The notes below the pieces were generated by a model, which was given only the letters and a program-made list of their open reading frames with translations, made no database searches and was not told the origin of the DNA. This document shows positions 61,401 to 64,000 of a stretch of DNA of 64,000 nucleotides, piece by piece; position 1 is the first letter of the stretch; each line of letters starts with the position of its first letter. This DNA comes from Coffea arabica (taxonomy: Eukaryota > Streptophyta > Magnoliopsida > Gentianales > Rubiaceae). Where the stretch lies: the NCBI RefSeq assembly GCF_036785885.1, contig NC_092323.1, positions 13,462,501 through 13,526,500 on the forward strand, written 5' to 3'. The position numbers were made by a program, and so were the translations under genes.

Positions 61401-62194
61401 CTGACATTCTCAAGCTACAATCAACCTTATCTACAACATGCATATCCTAATGCATCTTTGCTCATTATGCATGTAGCCAGATTCTAGAATAACCAATTCC
61501 TGGATGCAAATTTACATCTGGCAAACCGTAATCCTCTCCCATCATGCCAAGTTTCAAGACAACCATGTATAAGGATTTAAATGGAAATTGAAACTCTAGG
61601 TCTGTGCTTTTTACTAAATGATTTTTTTGGGTAGCTAGTTTACAATCAAAGCACAGAAGATGACATGAACTATTAACAGAATACGCAAGTAATTAACTTC
61701 AGATTGTTCACTAAATTGATGACGCAGTTATGGAGCAAAGCTAACCAGCGGCAGATTGAATCTGCAGAAACAGAAATTATGCGCAGATCTTCATGTCTCA
61801 CGACCACAGTCAAACTAGTTTTAGCCAAAGCTCAAAAAACAAACACATAAAATTCTTATATTTTGGGCCTCAAGAGTAAAGTTGTAAATAAACATGTAAC
61901 ATTACCAAGTGGTATGCCAATCAGTACCAGGCTTACACCTCTATCAGTCAAAGTCTACCAAAAGATGTACTAATCAGGAAATTAAAGGAACAATGATGAA
62001 TACAGAACCAACTTTTGAAGACTTAGAACAAAGCAAAGCTCTTCATTCACACATTCGCTACCAGGATCACAACCAGTCAACATTGAATAAGAGTTCTGTG
62101 CACTAAAAATGGAATAGCACCATATTCCATACCTTCTTGAGGCCAATAGGCCTCTGCCATGCTCAGTTAACTGTAAAAGCTGAAGAGATGGCAT
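46433..62194 (-). CDS. ABCD1: Peroxisomal ABC transporter, subfamily D, full-size, 25 exons, 1336 aa
   Basis: This gene encodes the plant CTS/PXA1/PED3 transporter, which brings fatty acyl-CoA and hormone precursors (OPDA, IBA) into peroxisomes for beta-oxidation. Coding exons, 5' to 3': 62133-62194, 59570-59852, 58758-58982, 58104-58301, 57495-57949, 56709-56844, 56548-56626, 55009-55247, 54580-54884, 54383-54494, 54140-54295, 52988-53087, 52724-52832, 51800-51890, 50879-51003, 50652-50801, 50484-50556, 49465-49645, 49221-49379, 48501-48662, 48184-48414, 47167-47327, 46991-47043, 46827-46905, 46433-46519. All phases agree, and Arabidopsis CTS is 1337 aa. The start reads [20 protein letters not shown]. 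Each half has a membrane domain with an EAA-like motif ([10 protein letters not shown] 206-215, [10 protein letters not shown] 860-869) and an ATPase. ATPase 1 has Walker [10 protein letters not shown] 480-488, LSLGEQQ 581-587, FAILDE 601-606 and His635. ATPase 2 has GPNGSGKSS 1134-1142, LSLGEQQ 1254-1260 and FGILDE 1274-1279, but Gln1308 at the switch-His position. Nothing is broken. Confidence 0.96.
55285..55782. repeat. Diverged tandem duplication of about 250 bp in a transporter intron
   Basis: Within the intron between exons 7 and 8 of the transporter, two units lie about 249 bp apart. Shared landmarks are ATAAGCAG, GGTAACATT, AAATGCAA, AAGTAGCAGAG, AAGAAGGGATCC and AACTGATT. The divergence indicates an older event. 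No splice site is affected. Confidence 0.75.
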
Positions 62195-64000
62195 GATTTA
62201 GAAATAGACGTTCCTCAACTACAAATTTCAGCAGCAGGGAATAGCAATATGTTGATGCCTTGAGGAATTAAAGCAAACAAAATTGATCAAAATCTGCACA
62301 ATACGAACTCATGTGAGTAGTCTGGACCTGCAAAAAGAGCAATAAAAATATGTCAAAAGTTGAAGTCAGTAACTCAAGGGAACAAACATACTGGCCAAAA
62401 GAATCGATACTGACAGCAAAGAAATACATCAGCTGATACTCTAATAACAGGACTCCCAGATGACAGCTTCTGCAAGTAAATGGTGCGTGCATAATAGTGC
62501 TAATACCTACCTTTCAGAGGCCAATGATGCTAGCTGTGCTCCATCAGCTTTAGAGATTAAAGTGTATTCTTCTTAATTTCGAGCATTAAACTGGCTACCC
62601 TCTATCATAAATGTCTAAAAGCTGTCCTCAATATAAACTCTGCAAAAGCAATACAGCATTAGAACTCTCTAATTATCATTTTGAAATATTTTGATAGCTG
62701 GCATAAATCAAAAGAGAAACTGAGAACTGACAGCAATGCCAACGTACACTTCAAGGGAACAGAATATAGATGGTACACCAAGTTTATCTGATTAATTTGC
62801 TCTCAGAAAATCCAAAGTGACGCTAATTTGTGAAAACAAGTTCAACAAAAACCTCACCCAACCAATTCAGTTAATTGGAATTTAAAATCTGAAAAAATGA
62901 GCCAGGCGAACTAAGCAGCAAAACTAAATTCAACATCTGGTTTCTTCTTCACCCAATACACGACCATTTAGAAGAAAGAAGGAATATCTTGCAAGAAAAG
63001 TTTAATCGGCAATGCAATGTTCTACAATAATCTTACATGTTTCACGAGACAATATTTGTAGATTTAGGCACCATCTGTTTTGAAAGAATAGGAGGAAAGG
63101 AATGGAAAGGAAAAAGAGGGATAAACTTTTTGTGCTTGGAATGATTTTTGAGGAGTGAAAGCAAGGGATAAGATTACACCATTACTCAAGTTTCATTCCT
63201 GTTCAAGAGTGGACAGAAATGAAGGTATGTGTAACCATTTTGCTGATTAGCCTATAGTATTAATTCCTTTCCTTTCCTATCTGTCCTTTTTCCAAACAAC
63301 ATAGTTAGGTTTCCTTTCTTTTCCTTCCATATCCAATCCAAACAGATATACAGACACTACTTTTTTCACTTCTCTTTCCTTTTTGTTTTTGTGCTAGTAT
63401 CTTTTTCTTTCCTTTCCAGGAGCCTTGACAAATTAGGGTCAATAGAGATGAGGCAGGCTCCAGACATACAATATTGGAATCCCAAAGATGCCTAGGTTTC
63501 ATATCGAAACCTGAAATATGCCCTAGATAGTTAGTGCTACCAAATTCTGAAAATTAGAGTTTATGACACAAGAACTGCTCAGCTTTCTCATGAGAGACAA
63601 GAATAGAACAGAATTCCTCAATCACCATTTGAGAGAGTCAGCAGGCAAGATTAAGCCGATTCTCTTATTAAAGTGGTAATGGGAAACGGACAAAAAATGA
63701 GGCAGGATATTTACATATCCCAGCTGATTAATTTACCCTAGAACACAAGTTGCAGGCTAAGCTCGTATCTCCCGAAATTTGACTTTTATTCTGAAATCTA
63801 CAAGAACCCCTGTATTTGGTAGAGGCTGAAAAGCATAGAACAGTGAACCTCAACATACAGGGATGAACACAGCATGATTAGCAGGTACATACCTCCATAA
63901 CAATTAGATGCGTCATGTCAATACTTCATAACCAGGTAAGCTAGGTGGACGCTATACTGCTAGTCGACATGATCTGACAACAACTACCACCTATTCAGTT
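62195..64000. other. 5' region of the ABC transporter gene
   Basis: No coding exon is seen upstream of the start codon. An AG acceptor-like site (TTTGTAG at about 62215-62221 on the minus strand) lies just before the start codon and a GGAG|GTATGT donor-like site near 63890-63895, so a 5' UTR intron of about 1.6 kb is possible, with the leader exon at the right edge of the window. A probable MITE occupies about 63077-63350. Confidence 0.45.
63077..63350. mobile_element. Probable MITE with GGAAAGGAA-rich inverted ends
   Basis: The left end reads CATCTGTTTTGAAAGAATAGGAGGAAAGG. The right end, reversed, reads TATCTGTTTGGATTGGATATGGAAGGAAAAGAAAGG. The ends are imperfect inverted repeats and the interior is non-coding. 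The target duplication is unclear. Confidence 0.5.

Noticed and set aside
1-64000. LTR retrotransposons, LINEs, tRNA or rRNA genes, CRISPR arrays
   Set aside because: I looked for long terminal repeats, reverse transcriptase motifs, tRNA T-loop/anticodon patterns and regularly spaced repeats, and found none I could support. The regular repeats seen are microsatellites and one 40-bp minisatellite.

Overview
The window is plant nuclear DNA, almost certainly from a eudicot. It has spliced genes with GT-AG introns, AT-rich intergenic DNA, and many class II elements (CACTA, hAT, Harbinger-like, Helitrons, MITEs). The best intact genes are a DUF4057-family gene at the left end (31-3172, minus, 5 exons), an intronless F-box gene (9787-11088, plus), two paralogous C2-domain genes (17469-18077 and 37396-37983, both minus) and, filling the right quarter, a complete 25-exon gene for the peroxisomal ABC transporter ABCD1/CTS/PXA1 (46433-62194, minus). 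The ABCD1 exons sum to 4011 nt, or 1336 codons plus a stop. The species cannot be named from the sequence alone.

The middle (about 12.6-45.6 kb) is a small tandem array. A non-coding-looking block U, about 1 kb and met four times (U1 12.66-13.67, U2 19.86-21.10, U3 35.92-37.04, U4 40.05-45.56 kb), alternates with the C2 genes in the order U1, C2-1, U2, insert, U3, C2-2, U4. U2 and U3 are nearly identical and flank a block of about 14.8 kb. That block holds three Helitron 3' ends, captured gene fragments and a Harbinger-like element. Just before U3 lies a patchwork of about 130 bp made of short copies of sequences found 3-28 kb away in the same window.

Transposons have repeatedly taken up host gene pieces. 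A CACTA element (13671-17421) carries a SEUSS-like co-repressor fragment. A Helitron ending at 28318 carries a decayed HD-ZIP III START-domain segment and a fragment like a vacuolar amino-acid transporter exon. The next Helitron (to 30209) carries a broken two-domain B3 gene. U4 has been split by a 2645-bp hAT element with a perfect 8-bp target duplication and by a 2016-bp Helitron. The paralogous U and C2 copies supply empty-site comparisons for several insertions.

The genes do not form a pathway. The ABC transporter imports fatty acyl substrates into peroxisomes, the F-box protein is predicted to be an SCF substrate receptor, the C2 proteins are predicted membrane or calcium binders, and the DUF4057 protein has no established role. 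The most unusual material is the rearrangement history of the C2 array. I found no clearly new enzymatic system.
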